From Sporodiniella umbellata (lineage: Eukaryota; Mucoromycota; Mucoromycetes; Mucorales; Rhizopodaceae): a stretch of DNA of 64,000 bases. Below, piece by piece: positions 36,673 through 48,181 of the stretch. Below the pieces are notes generated by a model. That model did not search any database. It had not been told where the DNA came from and was given only the letters and a program-made list of their open reading frames with translations. The first letter of the stretch is position 1. Each line of letters begins with the position of its first letter. The translations under genes were made by a program, and so were the position numbers. Where the stretch lies: positions 201,501 through 265,500 of the forward strand of contig JAIXMR010000011.1 in NCBI GenBank assembly GCA_025677835.1, read 5' to 3'.

Positions 36673-37728
36673 GCTTCAGAAAGATTGGGCCATTCAAAAT
36701 ATCTGCTAAACTCCGAAATGCACAAGTTTCCGAACTATTCAGATACCAACCAGACGGCCACTTTCTGTCGAGAAAGCCCTTGACAGACGTTTCAACTCCA
36801 CTGAGGCTAGTTGCCAGCAAACTCTTTAGAGTTATGGACCGAAAACATGCCGCTATTCAAGATTTCTTCTATAACTACTTTTTCCAGACTGCCAGCAGTC
36901 TCTCAAATCCTGACCACTGTATGCATATTCGAACACAACAGTTAGGTTTCCTTTCCTTCAAAAAAAAAAACGTTAAAGTTGGCAGGCCCAGTTGACCTCG
37001 ACGATCTCGCGTGGAAAATGAAAGAGTTTAGGAGAGCCTATTCCCAAACTCCTCCTGTCTCCAAAGTCAAGCCACTCCAGTGGCTCCCCTTATGGAAATT
37101 GGCCCTGACTCACACCCAAAGAAATACGGTTTTCCATCTGATACATAAACGTATCCCACACATGCAGTTGATGCACAGTGTGTTCCCCACAAAATACACC
37201 ACTGAACTATGTCCCAAATGGTTAATCGAACCAGACTCCAGTGAACAACTTTTCTTTAATTGCCACCTCTGCGTAACTTACTGGGAAGCATTCATACAGG
37301 AATTTCTGTGGCCTACCCCACTTTCTACAATTCAAATGTCTACGAAAAACCTCACTTTCTCCAAAATAAAAATTAACAGCACTTATAGCCAAGATGTTGA
37401 CAGCTAAACTTTGATAGTTATTGTACTGTCAGAAATTTGGAAAGCTCATTGGAAGGCTGCTTGATCGGCCTCTCCTTTCATTCCTACAACAATATTTGGC
37501 CACATCAAAATGGTGGTTTTGAAAAGAATAGCCGAGGAGTCCATTATGGGCTCTATCTAGAGCAGCTTTTGCCTTCTCATTTTTATCCGCCTCTATCTAG
37601 TGTTTTCCCAGTTGAAACTTTTATTCTACTCTGTATTTTTCTCCTTTCTCTCTTATTGAGTACCGCTTTTTATGATTACACCATAAGTACATGCAACAAA
37701 TAAAACTCATTTTTTTTTAAAAAAAAAC
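36673..37728 (+). mobile_element. 5'-truncated LINE (non-LTR retrotransposon) insertion
   Basis: This 1.06-kb insert is flanked by a 12-bp target-site duplication and ends in a T8A9 tail. The frame at 36979-37407 encodes the zinc-knuckle-like C-terminal region of a LINE reverse transcriptase (zf-RVT): WKLALTHTQRNTVFHLIHKR, IPHMQLMHSVFP, ELCPKW, EQLFFNCHLCVTYWEAFIQE. Downstream frames (KAHWKAA, SFHSYN) continue the element but are broken by stops and frameshifts. The reverse-transcriptase core and endonuclease are missing, consistent with 5' truncation during target-primed reverse transcription. It is non-functional as it stands. Confidence 0.82.
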
Positions 37729-37740
37729 CACGAGAGCCTG
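37729..37740. repeat. target-site duplication, right copy
   Basis: CACGAGAGCCTG, identical to 36661-36672. Confidence 0.8.
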
Positions 37741-38484
37741 TAAAAGCATGGCACAAAGTTACCTTTTGAGCTGATGAAAAGGGGTTATGAGGTTATGCTT
37801 TTTAGCCAGACTCAATTTAGCAAAATTTATGATACTGATGGCTATTTCGGTTTCAAAAATACTGAGCTATTCAAACCTATTTTAGTAATTAAAAATTGCT
37901 TCAGGTAAACTGTTTACATAAAGATATTTGTTTGAAATACACAATAATTGACACCTACAACTAAATACAACTTCTTTTTTTGGATAAGGTTAACGACGCC
38001 TATGGTTTGAGTAATCTTTACAACTTTTATCTAATTGGTCACTTTATCGGTAGGTCATAGTGCTTTGTATGTCGACTATAGACATTTACAGTTCGTTTTT
38101 GAAGACTCACTTAATTTCAAAATAAAAAATACCACACTTGGGAATATACAGTAGCCTTGAAAAAATGTATTTCAAGCCACCGGGCTGTTCAGTATATTTC
38201 AATCGCCGCTATCGCTTCGCTCTCCACCAGTTGAACACATTGCCTTAGAGAAGTATCAAGATCCTCCTCTTCTCCTCCCTACCCCAAATTAAGGGTTAGT
38301 ATATTATAACGATTACTTTTTTTTTTTTTTTTTTTTGTTGAAAGCAACAATGGATGGATGATAAACTTCGGATGAACGCTAAACGCTGATACGATATTCA
38401 GCTACTTTTTTTTTAAAAAATTACTTGTGGAAATGCCGAAATCAAGTTATTAATGCATTTTTTCAACTATAGATTTGATTTAAG
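37741..38484. other. intergenic region, uL2 promoter side
   Basis: No gene is supported. A T-rich run (38321-38336) and an AGGGTTAG element lie upstream of the uL2 start. Confidence 0.5.
38292..38299 (+). promoter_or_regulatory. AGGGTTAG element upstream of uL2
   Basis: A telomere-repeat-like AGGGTTAG sits about 185 nt before the uL2 ATG. Tbf1-type factors use such sites at ribosomal protein genes in some fungi; the assignment here is inference from a single site. Confidence 0.25.
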
Positions 38485-39301
38485 ATGGGTCGCGTCATTC
38501 GTGCTCAAAGAAAAGGTGCTGGAAGTATTTTCAAATCTCACACTGTCGGCCGTAAAGGTGCTGCTAAGCTTAGAGTTTTCGACTTTGCCGAACGTCATGG
38601 TTATGTTCGTGGTATCGTTAAGGAGATCATCCACGATCCTGGAAGAGGTGCACCTCTTGCCAAGGTTGTCTTCCGTGACCCTTACAAGTAAGTTTATCCA
38701 AACAGAACGACCTCATATGCTAAACGCATTATTAAACAGGTACAAGCTCCGTACTGAAACCTTTATTGCCACCGAAGGTATGTACACTGGTCAATTTATC
38801 TATGCCGGTAAGAAGGCTTCTTTGAACATTGGTAACGTTATGCCCTTGGCCTCTATGCCCGAAGGTACCGTTATCTGTAACGTTGAAGAAAAGGTTGGTG
38901 ACCGTGGAGCTATCGCTCGTACCTCTGGTAACTATGCCACTATCATTGGTCACGGTGATGATGGTAAGACTCGTATTCGTCTTCCCTCCGGTTCCAAGAA
39001 GGTTATTCCCTCTACCTCTCGTGCTGTCGTTGGTATTGTTGCCGGTGGTGGACGTATTGACAAGCCCCTCTTGAAGGCTGGTCGTGCTTTCCACAAGTAC
39101 AGAGTCAAGCGTAACAGCTGGCCCAAGACTCGTGGTGTTGCTATGAACCCTGTTGATCACCCTCACGGTGGTGGTAACCATCAACACATTGGTAAGGCCT
39201 CTACTATGGCTCGTGACTCTCCTGCCGGTCAAAAGGTTGGTTTGATTGCTGCTCGTCGTACTGGTCTCCTCCGTGGTACCAAGAAGGTCAAGGATGCTTA
39301 A
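38485..39301 (+). CDS. RPL2: 60S ribosomal protein uL2 (L8/L2)
   Basis: Two exons (38485-38687, 38740-39301) give 254 residues, the usual length. The sequence is diagnostic: [57 protein letters not shown] and [17 protein letters not shown]. The conserved histidine-rich loop contacts the peptidyl-transferase centre. The single intron (38688-38739) interrupts the Lys codon in PYKYKL. Codons ending in C are strongly preferred (GGT, GTC, ACC, AAG), unlike the AT-rich neighbours, as expected for high expression. A frame open upstream from 38453 in the other phase is not part of the protein. Confidence 0.98.
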
Positions 39302-39506
39302 ACTTAATAAACACTTTGTTAGTATTTGTATAGTATTTTCCCTATCATTTTTTTGAGATTGTTTTTGGTAACCGTCAAGTTACATTTTTTGGGGTTAGTG
39401 TAAATTGTGTTAGCTGTATATTCGATTCTGAATTGTGTAGAAAAGGATGCAAGTAGAAAAAGATTTGTTTTGATGAGGTTTTATTCTTTAGATATGTGTC
39501 AGAACT

Positions 39507-40363
39507 CTAAAATAGACCAATTTTTGTTCTATTTTCTTTTGTTAGCTGTGAGATATGCAAGCCGAGGAAGTTGAATAAGTCAGATCGTACGTCTTGAATG
39601 TCAAAGATGTTAAATTTCTTCGCATTTTTTTCTGTGTCAATGACAACTAGTTCTAAATTGCTCAAATTCAAATGACCTTGATCAACAAGAGCTTGGAGTC
39701 TATTAGGAGTACCAACACCAATATGAATAGGCTCTCGCTCTAAAAAGTCAACTTGCTCTTCGATTTTGAAATGTTTTGCAAACAGCTTTGCGATTTTGGC
39801 TGAATCAAATGAATCTTTCAAGCTCCTATTAATAGAAAAATGTAAGTTCTATTCAAAAGTAAAACTGATCTAGCTCACCTTACGAGATCTACAGCTCTAA
39901 TAGCAGAATGTGTCACAACCAAAGCTACAGGCGATGCAGACACCATGGGTTTTTTCGAAAGCTTTTTGTGGCCAGCCACGCCAAATTTGATATAGTTAGG
40001 TAGAGCATCAAGAATGTGTTCCTGTTTAAACTTTTCGTTATTAACAATGGCAGATTCTGGGAGGGTTTGTTCTTCAAGCTCTACATCAGAAAGATTAGGT
40101 AACGCAATTTTCTGACGGTCATTGAAGTATTCTGCTTGTGTTTGAACGCTTTCTTTCCAAATTTCAATGGTGTCAAAAGGATTGCTAGATGTCTTTTTTT
40201 TTGAGGGTTTTTTCTTCTTTTTTTTAGGTTTCTCTTCTGACTCAGAGATGTCTTTTCTTTTGGCGCTTGTGGCTAGGGCTTTGTCTTCTTCAACAACTGG
40301 CTCACTATCTGAAAAGACTGTTTCTTCTTGGAAGTCGTCTTCAAAATCGTCACCGCCTGCCAT
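39507..40363 (-). CDS. CMS1: CMS1-like ribosome biogenesis factor (CMSS1 family)
   Basis: Two exons on the minus strand (40363-39879, 39825-39507) give 267 residues. The N-terminus is acidic then lysine-rich (EEKPKKKKKKPSKKK), typical of nucleolar proteins. The conserved core includes VALVVTHSAIRAVDLVR, AKLFAKHFKIEEQ, HIGVGTPNRLQALVDQG and LELVVIDTEKN, a degenerate helicase-like fold. CMS1 proteins associate with the 90S pre-ribosome and U3 snoRNP. The ATG at 40363 starts MAGGDDFEDDF; an in-frame ATG 24 nt upstream is less likely. Its 3' end faces uL2, 205 nt away, so two ribosome-related genes converge. Confidence 0.85.
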
Positions 40364-40805
40364 TGTTATAAGTAATTGAAAATACAAGTATAACTTTTAA
40401 ATGCTAGATGTGACAAAAAAAAAGGGTGGCTTGTTAATTTTCAAGCATAAAAACGGTGGTCGGTACAGGAAACTGAGTACATCTTATATGGGCACATTAG
40501 AAACCAACTTCACAACAGAAGTGTACTGTCCAAAAGCAAACAGATCGAAAACAGTAGCATATGCGCTCATGGTAAAGTTACTTTGAATTCGAATGTGGCC
40601 AAACACCACCTACTAAATATAGTGCTTGTCTTATCGCTGTCTTAATACAACTGTATCTATTTTATCAATTGTTGTGGTCAAATGGTACTCTCAAGTCTCA
40701 ACAAAAAATAACAGCCAACCCTAAATTAGTCTGTAAAGGCCAAAAGTATTTGTTGTTAAGGCCTTGCTACATGTTACTTTTATCTTTCCTTTTTTTTTAT
40801 TCGTA
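40364..40805. other. intergenic spacer between BolA and CMS1
   Basis: Both flanking genes are on the minus strand, so this 440-nt spacer holds the 3' UTR of the BolA gene and the CMS1 promoter. No extra gene is seen. Confidence 0.5.
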
Positions 40806-41247
40806 TTACTTTGCAGTAGTCTTCAACTAAGGATAAAAAGCGAAAAGAATGTTTCAAGAGAAATATTGTTAGGGATTTCGAAACAAATTTACGCACACAA
40901 AAATACCTGTAAGCCGTGCATTCCTTTGATTTCTTCTTTCAAAATTTCGTTGACCATTCTATGTTGCTTTACAATGCTGGTACCTTGGAACTTTTCAGCA
41001 GCAATATCAATAGCGTACATAGATCCACAACCGCCTAATATACAAAGTCTTAATTTTGAACCTTTCTCTTTTTTGCTATATCTTTACCAGAAACATCAGT
41101 AACATTAAGTCTATGGGGATTCAAAGCTTCAGAAAGCTTTTGATAAATGTGCTTTTCTCCAGCACTTAAACCAGACAGTGCTTCAGGCTCAGTAGAGTAA
41201 AAAGCACGGCGAAGGACTGCAGGACGTACAAATTGAGACAAAAACAT
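40806..41247 (-). CDS. mitochondrial BolA-like protein (BOLA3/Bol3 type)
   Basis: Three exons on the minus strand (41247-41088, 41034-40907, 40826-40806) give 102 residues. The N-terminus MFLSQFVRPAVLRRAFYST is an Arg-rich mitochondrial presequence. The BolA domain follows: EKHIYQKLSEALNPHRLNVT, DVSGGCGSMYAIDIAAEKF, SIVKQHRMVNEILKEEIKGM and HGLQLKTTAK at the end. The cysteine in GGCGS and the histidine in the helix are typical of BOLA3, which helps insert [4Fe-4S] clusters into mitochondrial enzymes. The last exon is only 21 nt and encodes LKTTAK; without it the protein would end in VFLCA. Confidence 0.9.
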
Positions 41248-42049
41248 AATGTAAGATAGAGCTAGAGTCAGGGCTTACACTCAACTTTTGGAGTTTAGAA
41301 GCTTAGAAAAGCAGTCACTTTTTAAAAAATGCTAAGGTATTACATAGGAAGACCAAGAAAGACTACCTTTCAAATGCCTTATCAGTCTCTTTGAGCAAAA
41401 AGGCTTCCAAAGCCCAAAAAACAGAAACTCTGCTTCATCAAATCGTACTGATTCTTCACTCAAAAATAAACAGTTTATCAGGAATATTATCAGAAAAGAA
41501 TTGGTTTGAATATAATAGCGATTGAAAGGACAAGAGATGAACGTGAACTGTATTGACATGGGGTTCTATCTAGAATAAACAGCAATAGTTTTGTGTTCTA
41601 ATTGGTTTTGTGCGTAGTCATGTACTCGTATTTCCGCCTAAAATACAAGAAAAAAGCAAGTTAGTAGATAGAGATTGTTACCGCTCAACTGCTACTTCTC
41701 TTAAATTATGCAACTATGGTCTGCTACAGGAACAAAAAGCTCTCTGCATCCAGCCTCAGATTACTGAAAATAAGTATATAGGATGGTGTCAATTTTTAAA
41801 TATGTTAAAGGACTGCTTCATAATATTATCTGTGTTGAAAGTATGTAAATCAGAAAGTTGCACAATAAATCATAACTTCATCAGCGCCTTGCCCATAACG
41901 CAAGGTATGTCTCTTAATAGCTATAGCAACCTTTCTAATAGTAATGTAGAGCAAGCGACGCATATGCTAGCGTCGTCATACACATTCACTTTTTTATGGT
42001 ATGATTAATCCTCCCAAGAGAATGAAAGCCACGTCTCTCAAGTGTTATG
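41248..42049. other. intergenic AT-rich region
   Basis: No gene is supported. The plus open frame at 41610-42008 has no recognisable motif and reads like chance. Confidence 0.45.
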
Positions 42050-42550
42050 AAATTTATAAACAAAACTAAACCAAAGCAACTATTTTCCAAATTCCCAAGG
42101 CATTGTTTCTTTTTTGCCTGCCACCTCTACTGGTATTGATAGCAGTTATTCATCCAAAAGCGCTTGTGGTCTACTACATTTGCTATTGTTTCATTATCTG
42201 CTAAAATGTCAGCTTATCAGCATAAAATTCAGCGACTGCTATAGCCAAACCATATAAATCCAGGCTTTGACAATAATCACGCTCTCAGAAGCATGAGAAG
42301 CTCTGTGGAAGAGTTTTGATCAGCCTCTCCTTTGGTTCTAGCCACAATACGGCCTTTACTAAAGCTGTTGTTTGAAGCGAATAGCTCAAGAGTCCATTAT
42401 GGAATTTATTTGATAAACTTTTTTCCCCCTTTTCCAGACAAAATGTATGATTAGTTCGCTTAGTTTTGAATTCCTTTTGTCGAGTACTGATTTTTATGAT
42501 TACACCATATGTGTGCATAACAAATAAAAGTCATAAATTTCTTTTTTTTT
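42050..42550 (+). mobile_element. second, more decayed LINE 3' fragment
   Basis: It aligns by eye with 37190-37720 of the first fragment. Shared landmarks are CCACCTCT, TATAGCCAA, CAGCCTCTCCTTT against CGGCCTCTCCTTT, GAGTCCATTATGG, and the 3' end TTTTTATGATTACACCATA followed by CAAATAAAA and a T tract. Residual translation still shows FFFACHL and FIQKRLWST, matching LFFNCHL and FIQEFLWPT. Many substitutions and indels make it older than the first copy. I could not identify target-site duplications. Confidence 0.72.
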
Positions 42551-44209
42551 ATCCATACAAAAAAATGAAAATAAAAGGTTTAGGTCTTTCCAAAAACTAT
42601 AAATACAAAAGTGATTGAATTCAAAATTAAGTGCTGATGAGCCTGATATCGACTATTTAAATTCGCCGACACTTTTGACGGTTCACAGAGTGCAATAAAC
42701 TACTGTGGTGATCAGTATATCTTATCCAGGCATTTTAGTATAGACACATCTGTAGACGCACAAAAGATAATATGTAGAATCTACTAACGCGTATAAGCAT
42801 CTGTAATATATACAATAATAACTATACAAGATAATCACGAAATACAAAGATAGTATGTAACCGATAAAGGAGTTTATAAGATAGGACATATTAAGTTTAT
42901 ATGAGTCTAAGAGTGTAAGGAAAGGGCTGATAAAAGGACAACATCGTAGATGAAACAGTTGGTATATAGTAAAAGGGCTCTCGCTAATATTCATCTACAG
43001 AAAAAACCTATCAGTAAAAGAAGTCTACTACATAGTAGCTATTGCAGATTATAAAAGTATATCAAAAACAGATACTTAATAAAGGACACACAAGAGTGTT
43101 ACAGTCTCCAAGTATCCACAAAGTCTTTCTCTGTTTTGTCTCTAATTTATTTTGATATTTTTTTTTTTTTTTTTATATATTTTATTTCTCGAAATATAAC
43201 AACTATAGCCATACAAACCTTCTGAAAAAGTTATAAACTGACTGGGATTATTTCCGCTGTAAAAAAGCATACAATGTTATTTTACATGAGAAAACCCATA
43301 TTGCTTATTGAAAATACCAATAAACCATAATTTTTTAGTTTCAAAATAGGCTTGATTCTGAGTTTGGAAAACGGTGTAAAGAATATTGGGAGTTAAAGAA
43401 TGGCAATATACAGCCACAAATAATTATGGGAGCCTACAATCAGCAAATAGTGTTACAGTCAGATGAAAGAATAAACAATTAGATTCAACACCTTAGCCAA
43501 ACGGCAACACTTTGATAGTAAGGATTTAATAAATAGCGTATCGATAAACAATCAATTGCTTCGATAAATCACTTAAGCTAATAATAATGAAATGCCTCGT
43601 AGATCGACAGCAGTCTCTAAATTCGATAAAACGGAGGAGGAATTTGAAAAGGGTAGCATTGCAGAAATGATTATAAACTATGTCATGTGATATTACTCTA
43701 AAAAAGAAGAAGTTCAATTTGAGAAAGGAATCTCTGGAAATATTATATGTAAATGTCTTTAGAACTAAAAAAAAGAATACCATCCTAATCTATTATAATG
43801 TGGCACTGGTTTTTGCTCCCTGATTATATAATTTAATAAAATTAACAAAACTAACATAAAAAATATATCTATACAGGCATTACATATTTTCTTCTAGATA
43901 TTTTGAGTGTTTAGCTATATAAGGATTAAGATGTTATGGGTTTTTTTCATATCAATACTTTTTGATTGAGTAAAAAAATGTTTAAACAAATTGAATATCC
44001 AAGATGGAATGCAGTAACAGAGTAATGCAATAAACATTGAGGACAATGATAACAGTAAAAAAATTTCAGTACTGAATCATTACACAGTGATAAGCTCAGT
44101 AAAAATACAAGCCTCTTTGAAAATAGCAGCTCTTGTGGCGACTCATCAGAGCTTACATAGAGAAGTTTTGAGAATATTACTTTGTCAAGAGGTTTTCGGC
44201 TTGCTAACG

Positions 44210-44250
<41 letters not shown>

Positions 44251-44841
44251 GAAAATTTCATAAACTCTCCTGTAGCAGATACACTAACTGAAAGATAACT
44301 TTTTTAATTTTATATGGAATTTAGAGTATGTTTGTTAGTGTACAAACACGCTCTGCAAAGAAAACGCTTCACACATATCGTTATATTTATATTCAACTTA
44401 AAGTAGAAAAAAAAAGAGGTAGAAAATAGCAATAGCTATATTTCTGTTACCTTTATTTCTCGAGATCAAGTATTTGAGCGGAATACGAAAATTCGGAATC
44501 TGCATAAAGCATCGAATTAAAACACAGCGATAATCTCTTTCTGTCTTCCTCAAGAACACGGTCCCTCCAACACCAAAGGGCGGCTTTCATTTTCTCAAAT
44601 TTTACTTTTTTTTTTTTTTAAAAAAAAATCAAATATCGTATTATTAAAGTAAGAATGATAAATTGTATCATTTTGAGAAAATCTAATGTCCATAACCAAA
44701 AAATTAATGGTATTAAGCCAAAAAGAATTGTCCTTTTATGTTTAGAAAATTTTGTCCTTTTGAAATAAAAAAATATCACTCATAATAGAGACTAGAAACC
44801 CAGGCTTAGAGTTATATGAATATTCTGAGGGAATAGGATCC

Positions 44842-44873
<32 letters not shown>

Positions 44874-45257
44874 GACAACCTTAACGCTGTCGGTGTCGAT
44901 GTTGGTGTTGGTGTTGGTGCTGTCATTGTTAATATTTTTTGCACATTTATTTAATTTCTTTTGGTGTTGAAAAGAAACCCATTTCTTTCTGTACACAATA
45001 CTGATTGAAGCTGAATGTAAGCTTATGATTGAATTTTAAGGGGAAAAACTGTAAAAATAATTTAGTAGTAGACGGGAATCTGGAGATCCCCAATCATTAT
45101 TTAAATGAAAGTCAAATACAAATCTTATAGCTCACTGAATAATCAAGAAATAATAAATCGGATCATTCAAGTTTCGTTTGGTATGATACATCACTGCTTT
45201 CATATGAAACATGCTGCTTTTATATAACTTGCAACTTTATTTACAGGTACACACATC

Positions 45258-45290
<33 letters not shown>

Positions 45291-45771
45291 GCTTTGTAGT
45301 GCATCAGACTGAATGGCCAGAGGCTGAAAAGATTTTTTAAAGTGTACACCTCTTGGAATGAAAGTGATGAAAGTTTCAACCCAATACTTTTTACTATTCA
45401 AAATAAAATTAATCAAGTGCCAATACTGAAAATTGTACAATACTGTATATTTATTTATGAAAAATTCAATCCCTTGCCAATTATGTTGATTGTTGCTAAC
45501 AAAGAGTACCTTGGTTCAAAAAAAAAAAAAAAAAAAAAAAAGAATTAAATCCACACTTGATGAAGATCGAATCAGAGTTTTGGGCAGAAAAATGTTTGAT
45601 GTTTCTTTCTGATTTGAACATCACACCTCTCAGAAAGACAGCTTGTATTTAAAAGGGTTACTGCCTTTTTTCACTTTTTTTTTATTTTTAAGCTCGTTTC
45701 CATTAACTGTTCAGCAACTTTAGTTTTGCATCCCTTGTTCCTTTTTTTTATCTACAATTTATTTGAATAGC

Positions 45772-45804
<33 letters not shown>

Positions 45805-46248
45805 TAAAATTAGAAAAGATCTTAAACTAATGTTATTAAATTCTTTTATTGAGTGTTTTATTAACGCCTCATTTAATTATTAGTTTAAACTAACATCAAA
45901 TGAAACTTTTCTCTCAACATTCATCCCATGAATGCTTTTCATGCGTTATGTCAGTTTTTGTTCCATTCAGACAAGATAGCCTCGTCTTTGAATGTAGGAA
46001 ATCAAATCATTTATTTGGTTGTATAAAAAAGAATTTCAATGTAGAATCTTTATTTGTAAATAAAGTTGTATACTATTGTCTAGTTTTTTTTTTTTTTTTT
46101 TTTTTTGTACGCTTTTTACTATGGTGATATGAACTTTTGAGGGAGGTATCAATTTGAAATATTCATGCACATGAGTAATCTTATTATAAATACTTGATCG
46201 ACGTTGTTTTGGATTTCTATCAAGATTGGAGGTTGATCTTTATTCACT
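42551..46248. other. 3.7-kb AT-rich intergenic region rich in homopolymers
   Basis: No gene is supported. It holds long tracts: T16 near 43155-43174, A39 at 44210-44248, T26 near 44847-44873, A30 near 45259-45288, A24 near 45518-45541, T29 near 45775-45803 and T21 near 46084-46106. A GTTGGTGTTGGTGTTGGTGT minisatellite lies near 44900. Open frames here are lysine- or phenylalanine-rich artefacts. Confidence 0.5.
44210..44248. repeat. 39-nt poly-A tract
   Basis: The longest uninterrupted homopolymer in the window, read directly from the sequence. Confidence 0.95.
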
Positions 46249-46577
46249 TCAGTGGGTACATATTAAAACATCCGATTTGGTTCCATCTGACCATTCTATG
46301 GATGCCGAACGATATAGGTTATTTGATCCTAAAAGATTTAACATGTGTAAGTAAACTTGATTTGCTTTATGCACAAAAAAATGACAAAATTACCAATCAG
46401 TTCGTAAATGATAATATTCTTTACAGTCTTCTCGTTCACTAAAAATTCTCTAGTGACATCTGTGCCTGGCAGTAGTTCAGAGAGCAGGTATAAATTATTT
46501 TCATTGTTGTCTACCATGGTAATTTGTGAAAAAATAAAACTGTTGATAGCGACATGGACATCTACACTGAAAGTCAT
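46249..46577 (-). CDS. putative small protein of unknown function
   Basis: Two exons on the minus strand (46577-46394, 46328-46249) with a GTAATT donor and TTTTAG acceptor give 108 residues with no homopolymer artefact. Stretches such as LYLLSELLPGTDVTREFLVN and SASIEWSDGTKSDVLICTH look protein-like. AATAAA follows the stop by about 7 nt. An alternative acceptor at the CAG just after the ATG suggests further 5' exons towards PUS3, with which the gene would be divergent. I recognise no family. It may be real but needs transcript support. Confidence 0.4.
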
Positions 46578-46858
46578 GTTGAGTCATTGTTCAATGCCAA
46601 TGAAACATTTTTTTTTTTTTTTCTTTTTTTGGTGATGAACATTTGATTTTCTCAAGTTGGAATTTGACAATCCTACTCGTCTTTTTTTTTTTTTTTTTTA
46701 AAAACTTAAAATTCGCTTTTATATCGACTTGCGGTATTAGAAAATCAAAACAAGGCGACTTCAGGTATCTGTGTGTGCTAGAGATATTCAAGCGGACGTT
46801 GAAAGCAAACGTGTGTCCTGAGTTTTAGAGTGGCTTTGCTTTCCAATGCCTTGTGTTT
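46578..46858. other. spacer between the putative small gene and PUS3
   Basis: It holds two T tracts (about 46610-46630 and 46682-46699). On the minus strand, 46710-46835 has an open segment (LNISSTHRYLKSPCFDFLIP) that could be an upstream exon of the small gene. Confidence 0.35.
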
Positions 46859-48181
46859 ATGAAGCAGCTACTTTCCAGCTTGGGCAACCTACTTGGGCTA
46901 AGAAGCGTAACCAAATCAGGTCTTGGTTATGACCAGCAATCTAAAACTGAGCTGATTCAACGAATTAAACAATTAGAAAGCAAACTTCAACAAAATGCTC
47001 TAGCCTCTGGTCCAGCTAGGAAAAAGAAAGAGAGACGGCCTTTTGATATTACAAAATACCATCAACGAAGGATTGCACTGAAAGTTGCCTATCTTGGCTG
47101 GAACTATTCTGGGTTTGCATTTTTAAAAGAAGAATTCCTGCCTACAGTGGAAGCAGAGATCTTTAAAGCTCTAAAAAAGTGTAGTCTGATTGCTGGTCCA
47201 GATGACTGTAACTATAGTCGAGGCGGTCGTACTGATAAAGGAGTGAGCGGTCTAGGACAGGTCATTGCACTTGATGTGAGAAGTTCACAGCGAAAAGCCT
47301 CCATGGCGTCAGGGGAAGAGCGAGATCTGCCGTATATCAACATGATTAATAGTTTTCTTCCTGATGACATTCGTGTTTTAGCTTGGGCACCTGTGTCTTC
47401 TACGTTCCATGCACGATTTGACTGCGTCTCTCGAACGTACAAGTACTTTTTTAAAAAGGATGGCTTAGATTTGGACAAGATGAGAGAGGCGGCTGAGGCT
47501 ATGATTGGCTCACACGATTTTCGCAACTTTTGTTTGATCGATCCAGGACGGAATCTACCCCATTATGTGCGTACTATTTTATCCTTTGACATTCAGCATA
47601 CAAAGGATGACTTTTATGAAGTCCAGTTGAAGGGCACTGGATTTTTGTGGCATCAGGTGCGATATATTATGTCGGTCCTGTTCCTGGTTGGACAGAGACT
47701 TGAGCCACCTACAGTCACTAAGGATTTGCTGGATATTGACCGATTCCCAGGTCGGCCGGGTTACCCTTTGGCTAGCGGGGCCCCCTTGATGCTGTACGAT
47801 TGCGAGTATAAAGATATCGATTGGATTTATGAGCATCCAAGACTACAAAAAGATGAACGATCTACTGTACGACTCAACGCTCCGGTTGTAACCCATTCAC
47901 ACTTTTCACAGCTTTGGGAGGCAAACGCGATCCAAGGTTTACTCTATAGCCAATGCATAAGTCATGTCGAGCAGTTTTCAGTGACAGCCAACGACAAGAA
48001 GGTTTCTTTGATAGACTTTATGAACGACAGCCATGGTTACTCTAAAGTTCTTTTGGGAGAAGGAAAACACATCACTACTTCAAAGTATCAACCTTTGCTT
48101 GAACGTCGCTTGGCTGATTCTGATGCAGTTAAAAAGGAAAAGTACATTTCCAAACAGAAAAAGCAAGGAAATGTACAATAA
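46859..48181 (+). CDS. PUS3: tRNA pseudouridine(38/39) synthase, Pus3/Deg1 type
   Basis: Single exon, 440 residues. The TruA-fold synthase has the catalytic Asp in YSRGGRTDKGVSGLGQVIAL. Other conserved parts are VAYLGWNYSGFAF, YINMINSFLPDDIRVLAW, FHARFDCVSRTYKYFF, IGSHDFRNFC and GTGFLWHQVRYIMSVLFLVG. An N-terminal coiled segment (KTELIQRIKQLESKL) is typical of Pus3 rather than Pus1. The enzyme converts U38 and U39 in the anticodon stem of many tRNAs. The start is the ATG at 46859 (MKQLLSSLG); the frame is open a few codons upstream without an earlier ATG. The C-terminal tail is lysine-rich. Confidence 0.92.
   Translation: MKQLLSSLGNLLGLRSVTKSGLGYDQQSKTELIQRIKQLESKLQQNALASGPARKKKERRPFDITKYHQRRIALKVAYLGWNYSGFAFLKEEFLPTVEAEIFKALKKCSLIAGPDDCNYSRGGRTDKGVSGLGQVIALDVRSSQRKASMASGEERDLPYINMINSFLPDDIRVLAWAPVSSTFHARFDCVSRTYKYFFKKDGLDLDKMREAAEAMIGSHDFRNFCLIDPGRNLPHYVRTILSFDIQHTKDDFYEVQLKGTGFLWHQVRYIMSVLFLVGQRLEPPTVTKDLLDIDRFPGRPGYPLASGAPLMLYDCEYKDIDWIYEHPRLQKDERSTVRLNAPVVTHSHFSQLWEANAIQGLLYSQCISHVEQFSVTANDKKVSLIDFMNDSHGYSKVLLGEGKHITTSKYQPLLERRLADSDAVKKEKYISKQKKQGNVQ

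Noticed and set aside
38453..38691. Long frame running into uL2 from upstream
   Set aside because: It is the out-of-phase read-through of exon 1 joined by chance to the exon 2 frame; the spliced model gives the exact uL2 protein.
41610..42008. 132-residue plus-strand open frame
   Set aside because: No motif, no nearby promoter features, and composition like the surrounding AT-rich DNA.
44742..44996. Minus-strand 84-residue frame with NTNTNIDTDS
   Set aside because: It consists of a minisatellite and a poly-Lys tract and has no protein-like core.
47212..47526. Minus-strand 104-residue frame in PUS3
   Set aside because: It is antisense to the conserved synthase core.
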